64,000 nucleotides of DNA, from positions 177,723,411 through 177,787,410 of the forward strand of contig OY294068.1 in NCBI GenBank assembly GCA_958510875.1, given 5' to 3'. This document shows, piece by piece, positions 10,827 to 21,986 of this stretch. Position numbers and translations under genes: made by a program. Positions within the stretch are counted from its first letter, which is position 1. Every line of letters begins with the position of its first letter. The notes below the pieces were generated by a model, which worked only from the letters and a program-made list of their open reading frames with translations, was not told where the DNA came from and ran no database searches. The stretch is from Endomychus coccineus. Taxonomy: Eukaryota; Arthropoda; Insecta; Coleoptera; Endomychidae.

Positions 10827-12725
10827 GGGCAAGATGACATAGCAGCCGTTGGCTCAAGATGACATATGTCATCTTACTCTGATGTTCTTCACATGTAAGA
10901 ATACTTTAAGATACTGTTTTGTTTTCTTTACAGGATACCCGGCAACTATCAAAGAAAATCTGCGCGTCATTCGTGGAAAAAAGAAGATATGGCGAACGCT
11001 ACTGAAAGCGTCAAAGAGAAGAAGATGGGTTAGCTTAAGGCCTCTAAAACATTCACGGTACCGCAGGCCACACTTCGTCGTCACTTCGTTAATATTCTAC
11101 TAAATCTTGGGTGTTCAAGCCTACCATAGAATCAGCAATAGAACAGCAGTCAGTGGAACATTTGCTTCATTTTGAACAGAGATTCTTTGGGTCTAGCACC
11201 ACTGATGTCAGAAAATTGGCATACGGATTTGCAAAGAAGGCGGGATTGTCTCATAGATTCGACGAAGATGAAAAATGACAGGTTGGGGTCAGCTAAGAGG
11301 CTTTGGAGAGCGCAACTCTCCATATCATTGAGGGCTCCTGAAGCTATTTCTGCAGCAAGAGCTTTCAATAAGCCTCAGGGTATGAAGTTCTTCGAGTTCT
11401 TAGAGAATCTGGTGAGAGATATTGCTATTCTACATTCAAAATTTTATGATATGATTTATTCTTGCCCTCACCGTTCAAAATTCAGCGAGAATATTTACAC
11501 AGAAGATGAAAAACAAGTCGTTGCATCGATAAGTGCCGAACGAACTCAGCATATCTCTATCGTTGTCTGTGCCAATGCTTCTGGGAATTTTGTTCTGCCC
11601 TCAATGATTATTTCAAGAAAGAATTATAAACCTGAATATTTTGATTGTGCATCTCCAGGATCCTTGCAGCTATGTTTTGATAGTGGTTATATGGTTGGTG
11701 ACTTATTTGTCAAATGGATAAGACATTCCGCGAGTTCCACTGGCTGCAACCCTACAAATAAAGTTATTTTGATCCTCCATGGCCACAGTAGCCATAAAAA
11801 CCTAGAGGTCCTGGAAATTGCTAAGGCCAATAGAGTCATATTGCTCTGTCTGCCATTGCACTGCACCCATCGGATGCAGCCACTTGACGTCTTATCTTTT
11901 GAACTACTCGATACATATTGCAACCAAGAAATGAGCACCTGCCTAACAACGCACCTTGGTAGGGCTTCGCCATTTTGGCGGAATTTTTGGAAGCGCGTAC
12001 CGAAGTGCTGCATCGGTCGGAAATATAATGATGAGTGGCTTTGAAAAAGCTGGAATTTTTCCGTTAAAGGCACATATTTTTCCGGATTATTTGCTTCTGC
12101 CCGGTGAAGCAACTGAAAATGTAATCGAGATGCAGAAGGATGACGGAGGACGCGAGAAGGAAACTGACGAAGAATTTCTTGGTTTCGCACATGACCTTGC
12201 ACCAGCTGATCCTTTGCAGCCTAATCGTGAAGATTCAGCTGGACCTTCTTCGTTGTGCACAGCAAGCATATGATACATGAGGCAACAGTGGATTCAGTTC
12301 AGCATACTAGCCAAGTCATTGCTGAATCTGCTACCACCCAGGAGGTGCTAAAAGAGATTTCGCCATTTCCGAAACTAGTGTCAACGGGTCGAGCAAAAAA
12401 CACGAAGAACGACAGGGGAGTCAGTGGCCCTCAGATTTTGACAGGCACTCCTTTTATAAATGAAGTTGAAGCCAAAGTCCAAAATAAAAAGGGAAGGGAT
12501 ATCGCAAGAGGATTAGAGCTCGAAAGCAGTTGAAGCGTACTATCCCTCAGGATGACTCAGATGTAGAACCTATGAAAGATTCTACTCAAGATGCTGATGA
12601 TGTTGATGACTCCGATGCGGCATACCTCTATTGTAACGAATAATACAGCAAATCAAAGCCAGGATTGCCAATTTTGGACCGATATTGAGGTATGTCAACT
12701 TGGACTAGAGTGTGTCATCTTACCC
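10827..12725 (+). mobile_element. Pogo/Tigger-like DNA transposon, decayed
   Basis: The outer ends are imperfect inverted repeats: GGGCAAGATGACATAG at 10827-10842 and, on the other strand, GGGTAAGATGACACAC ending at 12710-12725. Extra copies of AAGATGACATA in direct and inverted orientation lie at 10845-10875, like transposase-binding subterminal repeats. The 1.9-kb interior encodes a broken transposase (see the separate entry). Target duplications could not be fixed; a TA is present on the left only. Confidence 0.65.
10960..12660 (+). pseudogene. Pogo-like DDE transposase pseudogene
   Basis: An N-terminal psq/CENP-B-type HTH can be read around 10970-11085 (KKEDMANATESVKEKKMG). A second region follows with EHLLHFEQRFFG and DVRKLAYGFAKKAG (about 11155-11250). 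The DDE core runs to 12044, with SGYMVGDLFVKWIRH, VILILHGHSSHKN (the usual D of LxxDGHxSH is H here) and LPLHCTHRMQPLDV (last catalytic D). A frameshift leads to FEKAGIFPLKAHIFPD (12030-12085) and an acidic tail. Domain order matches Tigger/jerky-type transposases; at least three frameshifts and the altered catalytic D mean it is dead. Confidence 0.85.
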
Positions 12726-13099
12726 AAGAAATAATTGGTGTTTTTTTCAGTTCATTCCTACTATTAAATTTTCTATATAGTCCAGGAAATGAAATACAAA
12801 ATCGACCCTGATTAGAAAAATTTGAGGTAAAAGGCCGATTTTGATGTGTGAGGGCTCATTCGACTCGTTTTGACCTCTAGATCAGAATCTGCCATAGCTA
12901 CATAGGAGGAAATTTGTCCTATTGTTAATAAACAATGAATAATGGCCAATAAATGGCATGTTTTTGACATAATAAAACAAAATTGAAAACGCTATTTTCC
13001 ATCAATTTTTAGCGGGTAAAGTAGAAAATTACAGTTATTTGATCAATAATCAATGTGAATTTAAGGTTTATAACAATTTGTCAGTTATCTATTTGTTAA

Positions 13100-14045
13100 T
13101 AAACAACAAAATGGAAATTTCCCAAATAATCAAGATTAGATTCATTTTCAGGTAATTTGAGGTCGCTACAAATTCGATGTTATTTTTCTGATTGGCTGTT
13201 AATCTAATTAGTTAATTAACAATTTGTTAATAAACAAATTAACCCAAAAAATGGAAATTTAAAAAATAATCAAGAATAGATTCATTTTCAGGTAATTTGA
13301 GGTCGCTGAATACAAATTCGATGTTATTTTTCTGATTGGCCGTTAATCTTATCAGTTAATTAACAATTTGTTAATAAACAAATTAACCCAAAATTGGAAA
13401 TTTTGAAAATAATCAAGATTAGATTCATTTTCAGGTAATTTGAGGTCGCTTCAAATTCGATGTTATTTTTCTGATTGGCTGTTGATCTAATTAGTTAAAT
13501 CACAATTTGTTAATGAACAAATTAACCCAAAAAATGAAAATTTAAAAAATAATCAAGATTAGATTCATTTTCAGGTAATTTGAGGTCGCTGAATACAAAT
13601 TCGATGTTATTTTTCTAATTGGCTGTTAATCTAATTAGTTAATTAGCAATTTGTTACTGAACAAATTAACCCAAAAATGAAAATTTTGAAAATAATCAAG
13701 ACTAGAGTCATTTTCAGGTAATTTGAGGTCGCTGAGTAATTTGATGTTATTTTTTTGATTGAATGTTAATATAGTTATTTAATTATTAATTGCTTAGATA
13801 CCGAATTGACAAAAAAATTCAAAGTCTCAAAATAATCCAGATTGGAGTCAATTTCGTTTAATTTAAGGCCGCTGAACACTAAATTGATGCTACTTTTTGA
13901 ATCGAATGATAATTCAATTAATTGATTAATTCACTTGGCGAATCAACAACAAATATTCAAAGTTTTAAAATAATCAAGATTACAGTCAATTTCGGATAAT
14001 TTGAAGTAGTTAAATTTGAATGTAATGTGATTTTTCAATAAATTG
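13100..14045 (+). repeat. About 140-bp tandem units, left arm of foldback 1
   Basis: The marker ggtaatttgaggtcgct or its variants begin at 13151, 13291, 13434, 13574, 13717, 13856 and 13994, i.e. spacing 138-143 bp, seven units. The outer units are almost identical and the inner ones increasingly diverged. Confidence 0.9.
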
Positions 14046-14221
14046 TTCATATTATTAGTTGATTGATAGCGTTGCCATGGTAACTGAGAGAAGTGCAGGG
14101 ACGTATGAGCTGAATTCAGAACCAGTAATTCAACCTCCAGGGCAGTAGCCGTAGAGGGGAGCAGTGGTTTTCCATGTTATTGATAAAAAATAGTTTCCCA
14201 GCAATTTATTCAAAAAATGAC

Positions 14222-14575
14222 ATCAAATTCGTATTCAGCGACCTTAAATTATACGAAATTGACTCCAATATTGATTATTTTGAGACTTTGAATTTTTTCG
14301 TTAATTCGGTAACTAGGTAATTATTAATTAAATAATTACATCAACATTAAATCAAAAAAATAACATCAAATTACTCAGCGACCTCAAATTACCTGAAAAT
14401 GACTCTAGTCTTGATTATTTTCAAAATTTCCATTTTTTGGGTTAATTTGTTCATTAACGAATTGTTAATTAACTAATTAGATTAACAGCCAATCAGAAAA
14501 ATAACATCGAATTTGTATTCAGCGACCTCAAATTACCTGAAAATGAATCTAATCTTGATTATTTAGGAAATTTCC
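14222..14575 (-). repeat. About 140-bp tandem units, right arm of foldback 1
   Basis: Three inverted copies of the same unit (markers agcgacc...aaatta at about 14236, 14378 and 14521). The inner one is the most diverged, as in the left arm, but there are only three units against seven. Confidence 0.85.
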
Positions 14576-14913
14576 ATTTTGTTGTTCATTAACAAACAGA
14601 TAACTGACAAATTGTTATAAACCTTAAATTCACATTTTTTATTGATCAAATAGCTGCAATTTTTTACTTTACCCGCTACAAATTGATGGAAAATAGCGTT
14701 TTCAATTTTTTTTTTATTATGTCAAAAACATGCCATTTATTGGCAATTATTTATTGTTTATTAACAATAGGACGAATTTCACCCTATGTAGCTGTGGCAG
14801 ATTCTGATCTAGAGGTCAAAACGAATCGAATGAGCCCTCACACATCAAAATCGGCCTTTTACCTGACATTTTTCTTTTCAAAACCTTTATTTCCTGGACT
14901 AATAGCGTCCAGA

Positions 14914-14967
14914 TTTATTTGTGTGCTTTGTAAATAAACGTTTTAAATGTGTAACCTTAGATTTATT
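14914..14967 (-). promoter_or_regulatory. Candidate polyadenylation signals of the receptor gene
   Basis: Minus-strand AATAAA occurs at 14962-14967 and 14914-14919, about 200 and 250 bp past the stop codon. The second lies only 15 bp from the end of foldback element 1. Confidence 0.45.
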
Positions 14968-15166
14968 TTCTATCACCTTTGAATTGGGGAATATTTGCCC
15001 AAAACAAAAAGTCATCATCTTGAGCACAATTCCTTATATAAAGAACAAAAGTACAATTGACATTTTCCCAAAGGAGCGATCGACTAAACTTGATTTCTGC
15101 ATTGTTCCAAAATACTCAAAGTCACAGTCGATAGAGTTTAATTTTGAGGTCGACATTCACGTTGTG

Positions 15167-17392
15167 TTATACGACCGACGGTTCACCTTCGTAACCTTCA
15201 TCCGGACTCTCGGTCAGCGTTTCATTACCCGCATCATTACGAACATTCGGAGCGGTATTATCCGCCGACGATTGCCCACGGTTTAGATCTGCTTCGCCTT
15301 CATTATCAGTCTGTGCACCGACACACCGTTTACTCACGTCAGTTAACTTATCAGAATTAATTACGTGTATATTGGCAGGAACGTGTGGCGTCCATTGCAT
15401 CGAACAACAAGGCATCTGATAGGACGCCGCATATTCGCTTCGGAAGCTCTCCGGCGGCGACGAAGAAGTCGACTCGGCGTTACGATCGGCTCTTTCCGGA
15501 TAACCGTCAGCCGTGTATCGAACATCGGCATGGAAGTGATCGTACGGAATCGGTTGAGATGCTCGTGAAAGAAACTCCGCTTCGCGCGAATATCTCGCTA
15601 GAGGATTAGCTGCCGAATGACGTTTCATCCGATTGCTCGGCAGAGTACGATATACATTTTCATTCATCAGCGGCGGTCTAGTACACGCTTGTCGAGGTAA
15701 ACCATAATCTACTGGATAACCTTCTGGATCCAAGATGCATTGCATTTCTGTATACATTTCACGACTACCCTTTGAACGATTTGTAGATACAGGCATCGAC
15801 CCTCTTCGTATTGAAGGGCTAACTTGCTCGCACACATCCTCAGATTCACCGTCGCCCTTCTGACGCCACCCTATGCTTTCCGTGCCATTGATGATGTCGG
15901 GGTTTTGTTCAAGTTGATAACGGCCGAGTAGCAAGGGACTTCTGCTGACTTGATTATCGTTTGAGGTTGGAGACATTTTTCTGAAAAGGTCCTCGTGAGA
16001 ATGTGGATAGTTTCTATAAAGTATCACATCTTCGGTGCAGGGCGCGTTCGTAGTTTGTACTTTTAGGGGCTCTGGTGACGCAACTTGTGCTTCTTGTAAC
16101 ACGGCACATTTCGATATATTCTGCTGATATTGCAGCGTAACTTCTTTTGTTTTATCTCGTTTCATCTGTCGTCTACGGATTCTCCGATATTTTATAATTA
16201 TTATCAGTATGACTAGAACAATTGCCAAGCCAAGAACTGTTATCCCCACAATTGCAGCTAATAGATATTCGAATTTCAACGACACGATTATGACAATCGG
16301 TTCTTCTTTTAGAACAATTTTAATGGTGAAATTGGATTGTGTTTTACCGGCCGCGTTTTCTGCATTACATATGAAGGTACCATTATCACCGACGTCGGTA
16401 TTATAAATGAACAATTCGCTGCGCTTGTTTTCCGACCCTTCCTCTATGAAATAAATCAGATGTACGCCCGGTGCGACTATGGTATTGTTCTGCAACAGCT
16501 GCCCTTGAAACCACCAGGAAACAGTGGCTTCCGGTATAGCATGAACGTGGCATACGAGGGAAATATTCTTGCCTTCGTTCAATTCCAGATAGAAAGTGGT
16601 GGGTGTTATGTCCGGAAGACATGCCAGCTCTGCGATCTGTATCGATTTGATCGAGCGTCGTGCCATGCGGAAAGGTCCATTGCAGACGGGCTCCACAGAT
16701 AGGGGTATGTTAAAATCCTTCATCCAAGCGTAAAGATCTTGGATGTGACAGTCGCATTCCCAAGCGTTCCCTTGCAAATCCACACCTTTTAGATTTTCCG
16801 GCAGAGTCCGACGCCCGCGCAATGTTTTCAATCGGTTACCATCTAAATGAAGCCACTCGAGACTGTGCAACCCTTGAAAGGCACCCTCGTCAACCTCCGT
16901 CAATTCGCAGTTACTAAGCTCGAGAGTGTTTAGATATGACAGATGGTTAAAGGAGAATCTCTTCAACGTTTTTACTGGGTTCAAGTTTAATATCAATCTC
17001 ATCAGAGACGGCGTATCGTGAAACGTGGCTGTCGGAATTACCTCCAGTGAATTACCGGATAAATCTAGTTCAACCAAATTCGTTAATCCTTTGAAAGCAG
17101 AATCTTCTATAATTCTAATGTAACACCGGGCCAAATAAATTCGCTGCAAATTATCAATTCCCCTTCTAGCGAATAATTCGTTCGAAAGCAATTTAAGTTT
17201 GTTTCCGGGAAATTCCAGAACTTGCGTGCTCACGTCCACATCCTCCGGTATATCTAGCAGGCCTTTATTAGTGCAATCAACTGTCTGTTTCCCATTCTTC
17301 CACTTACAGGTACATGATTTCGGACAAGCTTTCGCAACGTTAAACAACGCTATTAACACCACCAGCGTGTTTCCAGTGATACGCCACCCCAT
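15167..17392 (-). CDS. kek: Kekkon-family LRR-Ig transmembrane receptor
   Basis: The only intact host gene seen: 741 residues in one exon. Residues 1-22 form a signal peptide. A cysteine cap (C23, C27, C29, C40) starts about six leucine-rich repeats (58-208), closed by a second cap (C213, C215, C237, C258). One Ig domain follows with C281, W293 and C342. A transmembrane helix spans about 377-400, and a 341-residue cytoplasmic tail ends in PSVV, a possible class I PDZ ligand. This order is that of the insect Kekkon family, cell-surface proteins of which some members modulate EGF-receptor or BMP signalling; which paralogue this is cannot be told here. The start is the first Met of the frame and precedes a good signal peptide. 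An acceptor site lies 52 bp upstream. No frameshifts; GC is higher than the surroundings. Confidence 0.93.
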   Translation of the reverse strand: MGWRITGNTLVVLIALFNVAKACPKSCTCKWKNGKQTVDCTNKGLLDIPEDVDVSTQVLEFPGNKLKLLSNELFARRGIDNLQRIYLARCYIRIIEDSAFKGLTNLVELDLSGNSLEVIPTATFHDTPSLMRLILNLNPVKTLKRFSFNHLSYLNTLELSNCELTEVDEGAFQGLHSLEWLHLDGNRLKTLRGRRTLPENLKGVDLQGNAWECDCHIQDLYAWMKDFNIPLSVEPVCNGPFRMARRSIKSIQIAELACLPDITPTTFYLELNEGKNISLVCHVHAIPEATVSWWFQGQLLQNNTIVAPGVHLIYFIEEGSENKRSELFIYNTDVGDNGTFICNAENAAGKTQSNFTIKIVLKEEPIVIIVSLKFEYLLAAIVGITVLGLAIVLVILIIIIKYRRIRRRQMKRDKTKEVTLQYQQNISKCAVLQEAQVASPEPLKVQTTNAPCTEDVILYRNYPHSHEDLFRKMSPTSNDNQVSRSPLLLGRYQLEQNPDIINGTESIGWRQKGDGESEDVCEQVSPSIRRGSMPVSTNRSKGSREMYTEMQCILDPEGYPVDYGLPRQACTRPPLMNENVYRTLPSNRMKRHSAANPLARYSREAEFLSRASQPIPYDHFHADVRYTADGYPERADRNAESTSSSPPESFRSEYAASYQMPCCSMQWTPHVPANIHVINSDKLTDVSKRCVGAQTDNEGEADLNRGQSSADNTAPNVRNDAGNETLTESPDEGYEGEPSVV

Positions 17393-17448
17393 CTTCTATA
17401 TTCCACTTTACGTTCCGATTGTCATTCTGATTGAAGAACAGCTCCTGT
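17393..17448 (-). promoter_or_regulatory. 5' leader of the receptor exon and splice acceptor
   Basis: On the minus strand a pyrimidine-rich stretch ending TTTTTCTTGTTACAG precedes GAGCTG. The AG is at 17445-17446, so the exon would begin at 17444 and carry 52 bp of leader before the ATG. The upstream leader exon was not identified. Confidence 0.6.
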
Positions 17449-17543
17449 AACAAGAAAAACCATGGTTAATGTTATCGTGATCCGTGTACGCATTTTATAT
17501 GAGTGGAACCGCTTTAGGTTCTTGATTTGAAAGTAACGAACCG

Positions 17544-17885
17544 TGTGATATCCTGAAGAGATTCATCCCAAATTAGATAACTCAAAATATTATATTCCAT
17601 CATGTCATAATAATGTTTATTGAATATATATATACAACATATTTGTTATTTGTATTATATAGCATAACAAATGATGAGTCGACAAGGTTTCGACCGTGAG
17701 TGCATGACATGATTGTCAATGCCGGCACGTAGGTCAACCTCTGCCCAACTATAGCATGAACTATTATTGGAGGAGCAAGGCTTCTCCCTCGAAATGAAAT
17801 AATTTGAGTACATTATATGATAGTAAGAAGTAAGTTCAATAAGTTCAGTAGGTTCAGCTAGTTAAGTTCTTAGTTCTCGAGGAAA
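17544..17885 (-). repeat. Dispersed repeat, possible solo LTR (copy 1)
   Basis: The same sequence occurs in the opposite orientation at about 62210-62515. Shared parts include GAGAAGCCTTGCTCCTC, CATGCTATAGTT, GACCTACGTG, CCTTGTCGACTCATCATTTG, a TATA-like TATATAATAC and AATAAACATTATTATGA (a polyadenylation signal), and the end GATATCACA. Promoter-like and poly(A)-like signals with an ACA end suggest an LTR, but the 5' end and a target duplication were not found. Confidence 0.5.
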
Positions 17886-18133
17886 CTTATGACTCAGCTG
17901 AGCCGATGTTATGGAGTAGGAGAACAGTGTAAGTACAAAATCATACGCATACAAACATCAGAATTCCAAATACATAATTATTATGATAACTCAGTGTCCA
18001 TCATGAGTTGATCAGTGAACGAGGATTGTTATATAAGTCAACACAGGACAATAGAAAAACGCATTATCTTGCGACGTTTCATTTTTTACTTCTCTAGCTG
18101 TAGCTATTATGACTTACTTACGTCACTATAATA

Positions 18134-20124
18134 GTCCAGGCATTTAGGGAATTTTTCTGTCCGAATTGCCGCGAGGTCTAATTTTTGTGTATTCTCATGT
18201 ATTTTGACATGCTGAACATGATGGTGTAGTTTAAATTTGGATTAACCCTGTGCTCGAAAAACTATGGCCATTTTTTGGACCCAAGAATGACTATTTTTCG
18301 ATTTTTTGCGTTTTGAGACAATACTATAGGCTGTATGAAAAAATATCTGAATTAAAGTTGTTGGAAAAATTATTAAGCAATTTTTGGCTCCGGTCCGAAG
18401 TCGTTTTCAGGTGGTGAGTCAAGAAAGGGCCCATTCAGTGTGTTTTTTCGAACATTGAAAAATTGAGTTTATGTCAAAGAGTTTTTGTTTTTGTCGTCAT
18501 CTGTTTCGGTGGAAAGATAGTATTTTTATTTTTCTTCTTCCGGTTTCTGGTATTTTGACCTACCTTAATTTTTGGCGTCAAAATCGGCCATTTTGAAAAA
18601 TCCGTATCTCACGAATTTCAGACGAAATACTCATGTTATCGATCTAAAACCAAATTCACTCGAAAGATTTCATTATTCTGCAACTAATATTTTGGTCCAA
18701 CGACATAACTTTGGCGCCATTTTGAAAATTTTGAACCGACAAACATTCAAATTTTGCACGGAATCCAACTGCTAGGTTCTATTAGAGGTTTTCACAACGA
18801 GTGTTTTAAGTCCAAGCAGATTGATTTGAGTTGAGTAGGAATGAAGCTATCCTAATAAATGTGTTCAGGCCTCTAGAGGGCCCAATTTGGGCCTATTGAC
18901 AAAAATCTTGAAGCAAATTACAAAGAAATGCATCCGCTATACAAGTTTGAAACAGTGTACGAAGATTCGTTCATAATTCCAAGTTATGAAGAATTTCATA
19001 ATAAAAAAATAGCGCGGAATTTCAATTAGCGGCAATAAGCGAGGGTCGGCACGATAAATTCCGCGAGCGGAATTATAGTTCTTTGAATATTTTGATGCAC
19101 CTGAAGGCATAATCGTCTTTTATGAATATGTAGACGTATGAACGTGTATATGTGACCGTGACATGATGTTTTTATAGGGTGTTACATGGTAAATTTCAAT
19201 ATTTGTCATGGTCACATATACACGTTCACACTTATATATATACTCACACATCCATAAGAAACGGCTTAGCCTTCAGGTGCGTTTCAAAATATTCGAAAAA
19301 CTATAATTTTGCGCGCGAATCTAATGTACCGACCCTCGCTTATTGCCGCTAGATGAAATTCCGCGCTAGTTTTTTATTATGAAATTCGTTATAAATTGGA
19401 ATTATGAACGAATCTCCGTACGCTGTTCAAAACTTAAATAGCCGATGTATTTCTTTGTAATATGCTACAAGATTTTTCTCGATAGGTCGAAAATTCTGTG
19501 ATCCAAAATTTTCAAAATGGCGCCAATGTTATGTCTTTGGACCAAAATGCTTGAATTTTGGTTATTAGTTGCAGAATAATGAAATCTTTCGAGTGAATTT
19601 GATTTTAGATTGAAAACATGAGTATTCCGTCTGAAATTCGTGTGATACGGATTTTCCAAAATTGCTGATTTTGGCACCAAAAATCGGGTAATTCAAAATA
19701 CCAGAAACCGGAAGAAGAAAAATTAAAATGCTGTCTTTTCACCGAAACAGAATACGACAAAAACAAAAACTCTTTGCATATACTCAATTTTTCAATGTTC
19801 TAAAAAACACACTAAACGGGCCCATTTTGGGCCCGACCTCAATTCGACTTTGGACCGGGGCCAAAAATCGCTTATTAATTTTTCCAATAACTTTTATTTG
19901 AATTTTTTTCTATACAACTCATAGTTTTGTCTCAAAATGCAAAAAATCCAAAGATAGCCATTTTTGGGTCCAAAAAATGGCCACAGTTTCTTGAGCACAG
20001 GATTGATCTAAATTTAAAGTACACCACCGTGTTCAGCGTGTCAAAATACATAAGAATAGATAAAAATCAGACCTCGCGGAAATTCGGACAAAAATCGTCG
20101 ATTTTCCTCCTCAAATGACTGCAC
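18134..20124. mobile_element. Foldback element 2 (2.0-kb near-palindrome)
   Basis: Nearly the whole element is an inverted repeat: the left arm (18134 to about 19170) pairs with the right arm (about 19205-20124), leaving a loop of a few dozen bases near 19190. Mirror landmarks include GACCTCGCGG near both ends, GGCCATTTTTTGGACCC, and CGTGTATATGTGACC beside the loop. The ends are GTCCAGGCATTT and, on the other strand, GTGCAGTCATTT, each next to TA (18132-18133, 20125-20126). The arms carry matching short open frames (18572-18775 and, mirrored, 19465-19680), which are just repeat sequence. No transposase. Confidence 0.85.
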
Positions 20125-20209
20125 TAATACGTAATATAAGTAAGGTATTATAATCGACCTGAAAAACTATTTTTAATCCAATGAAATGTCGATGATGTGA
20201 AAGACGTCT

Positions 20210-20430
20210 ATGAACAAAAAATCCAAGATACCAAGAGAAGGGAAACTGAAGTACAAAATTGAACTTGTACTCGTATAAGTGGAGCATCACCAATCAGACT
20301 AATAGCTCTGGTCTTAACTGGATATGAGAGCTTCAACATATGTTTGGGGAGCTGAACGCGTCGCAGTACTCCGGAACAGGTCGAATTTGTAATTTGTATA
20401 TCAAAGGTGATTAGAAAGCATCTCTCTGTT
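20210..20430 (-). pseudogene. Non-LTR retrotransposon C-terminal scrap
   Basis: Minus-strand reading gives LEYC-like, LPKHMLKLSYPVKTRAISLIGDAPLI, resembling the post-RT segment 'lkLLdsiQkRAirLIGDp' of the family also seen at 23960-24110. It is short and frameshifted; assigned on this one block. Confidence 0.4.
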
Positions 20431-20434
20431 TCGG

Positions 20435-21755
20435 ATATTGAAAAGGACATGTTGGAAATAATGGAAGGTTGCAGAGAAACAATACAATTCCTCATACAAT
20501 TTTATGAGAATTAGGTTTCCTGTCACTACAATGTTGGTTCTTTGTTGAGAAAACCTAATTAAATTCGCATTAAAATGTACAGTGTACAGTAGATTTCATA
20601 GTGCAATAACGAATGAATAATATTAACAGCTCGAGTTTATTCCAAACACTATGCATCGACCGATATTTAATTACCAATAAAGCGAATGGTATTAGCCCCA
20701 TGAGGACGAGGGAGAACGAATAACAAAACAACAAGTGCTTGTTAACTGTATATTACATTTTAATTAAGTTGATGCATCACTGACTCTGTATAAATGAGAA
20801 GTTGGAAACATTGATTCACGAAGGTAGATTTCATATTCAATCTGTGTACCTACTGACAAACAACGTATCTGAATTTTACTGACGTATGTTATTGATAAAT
20901 AATCGAAGCAATATTAAATATTGATAAAGTGAACTGAAACTGATTCAAGAGCATTCGAAATTTAAGGATACTGTATCTGGTGAACAACTACACTATCTGT
21001 TCTCCAATGTTAATTAAACATAAATATTGCATTGTGATAAATTGGGACAAATGTTCTCCATTATTTACAAATGGACATTTAATTACCAGAAATATATGTA
21101 TATAGTGAGTTCATAAATGCATGAAAAGATATGTTGATATAATCTAATTCTCTCAAGGAAGATAATCATCTGATACATCATCATAAGCTTTTCCTTTTCT
21201 TTTTATTTGGGTTTCGATGATAACAGTGTATGAAATGTGGAATTCGTTCCTTATACTATGGTTTCTGATAGACCACTATTATTTTCTTGCACTTTTCGAA
21301 TATATTTGCGAGTGTCAGTTTCTTTGAGATAAGTATCTGCTGAATACACTTTTGCAATCTTCTCAAATCTCACTTTGTACGATATGCAAGAAATCAGTCA
21401 ATGAATGATACGGGTCAGCAAATGCTTCTCGAACGTTTTCTCCATTCAGAAACACTTACCTAGTATGACTTTATCATTATAGAATTCTATCTCACATGGA
21501 CGACATAAATGATCCTCACCGGTGAGATCTAAAACGTTAATTATCTCGGCATAAGATTGAACAGAGACTTCAGTTGCTGCAGTATATGCATCTCACTGAC
21601 TTTTGATACATCCTTCAAAGTAGAATGATATTTGCCAAGATGCTCCTGAGACTCCTCATCTGAACGTTGAAGATGCGGAAAACGTGAAGGCCAAACTCCT
21701 TTACAATTGAGAAAAAAGCAACAGCAATTAACCGCACTACGACCGAACAGATTTA
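20435..21755. other. No gene recognised
   Basis: AT-rich DNA, possibly intronic to the receptor gene. No motif or repeat copy was recognised. Confidence 0.4.
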
Positions 21756-21986
21756 AAGAGAGTGCTGCACATGTATGCCATGGAATCTATTGAAAGACAT
21801 GGCAAATCTCTAGCTGTAGCATTGGATATCTCCAAAGCATTTGATCGAGTCTGGCACTAAAGCCTTGTTGGGAATTTTCCGTCATATAGTTTACCGTCTC
21901 AACTCTGTCGCTAACTATCAAGTCTTCTCTCAGATAGATCACTTCTTGTGATAGTTGGCAGAGTATCCTCCTACATAACGGCTATT

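Larger units (their letters stand above)
12780..14899. mobile_element. Foldback element 1 (2.1 kb, long inverted repeats)
   Basis: The outer 330-400 bp of each end are inverted copies: left from 12780 (GTCCAGGAAATGAAA) and right ending at 14899 (TTTCCTGGAC). Both ends abut TA (12778-12779 and 14900-14901), so a TA target duplication is likely. Inside each arm are tandem units of about 140 bp. The unique centre (about 14060-14210) contains the near-palindrome GTTGCCATGGTAAC. No transposase is encoded; the 84-residue frame at 14683-14937 is just arm sequence. The architecture recalls insect Foldback/Galileo-type elements, but TA flanks fit Tc1/mariner-like mobilisation better. The right end lies 267 bp from the stop codon of the receptor gene. 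Confidence 0.85.

Noticed and set aside
11687..12202. 171-residue minus-strand frame
   Set aside because: Lies antisense to the pogo transposase and has no family motif; a shadow.
15365..16702. Plus-strand frames over the receptor gene (for example 16337-16702)
   Set aside because: Shadows of the GC-richer receptor coding sequence on the minus strand.
18572..18775. Small proteins mirrored at 18572-18775 and 19465-19680
   Set aside because: Similar only because both lie in the arms of the same palindrome; substitutions do not favour silent changes and there is no family motif.
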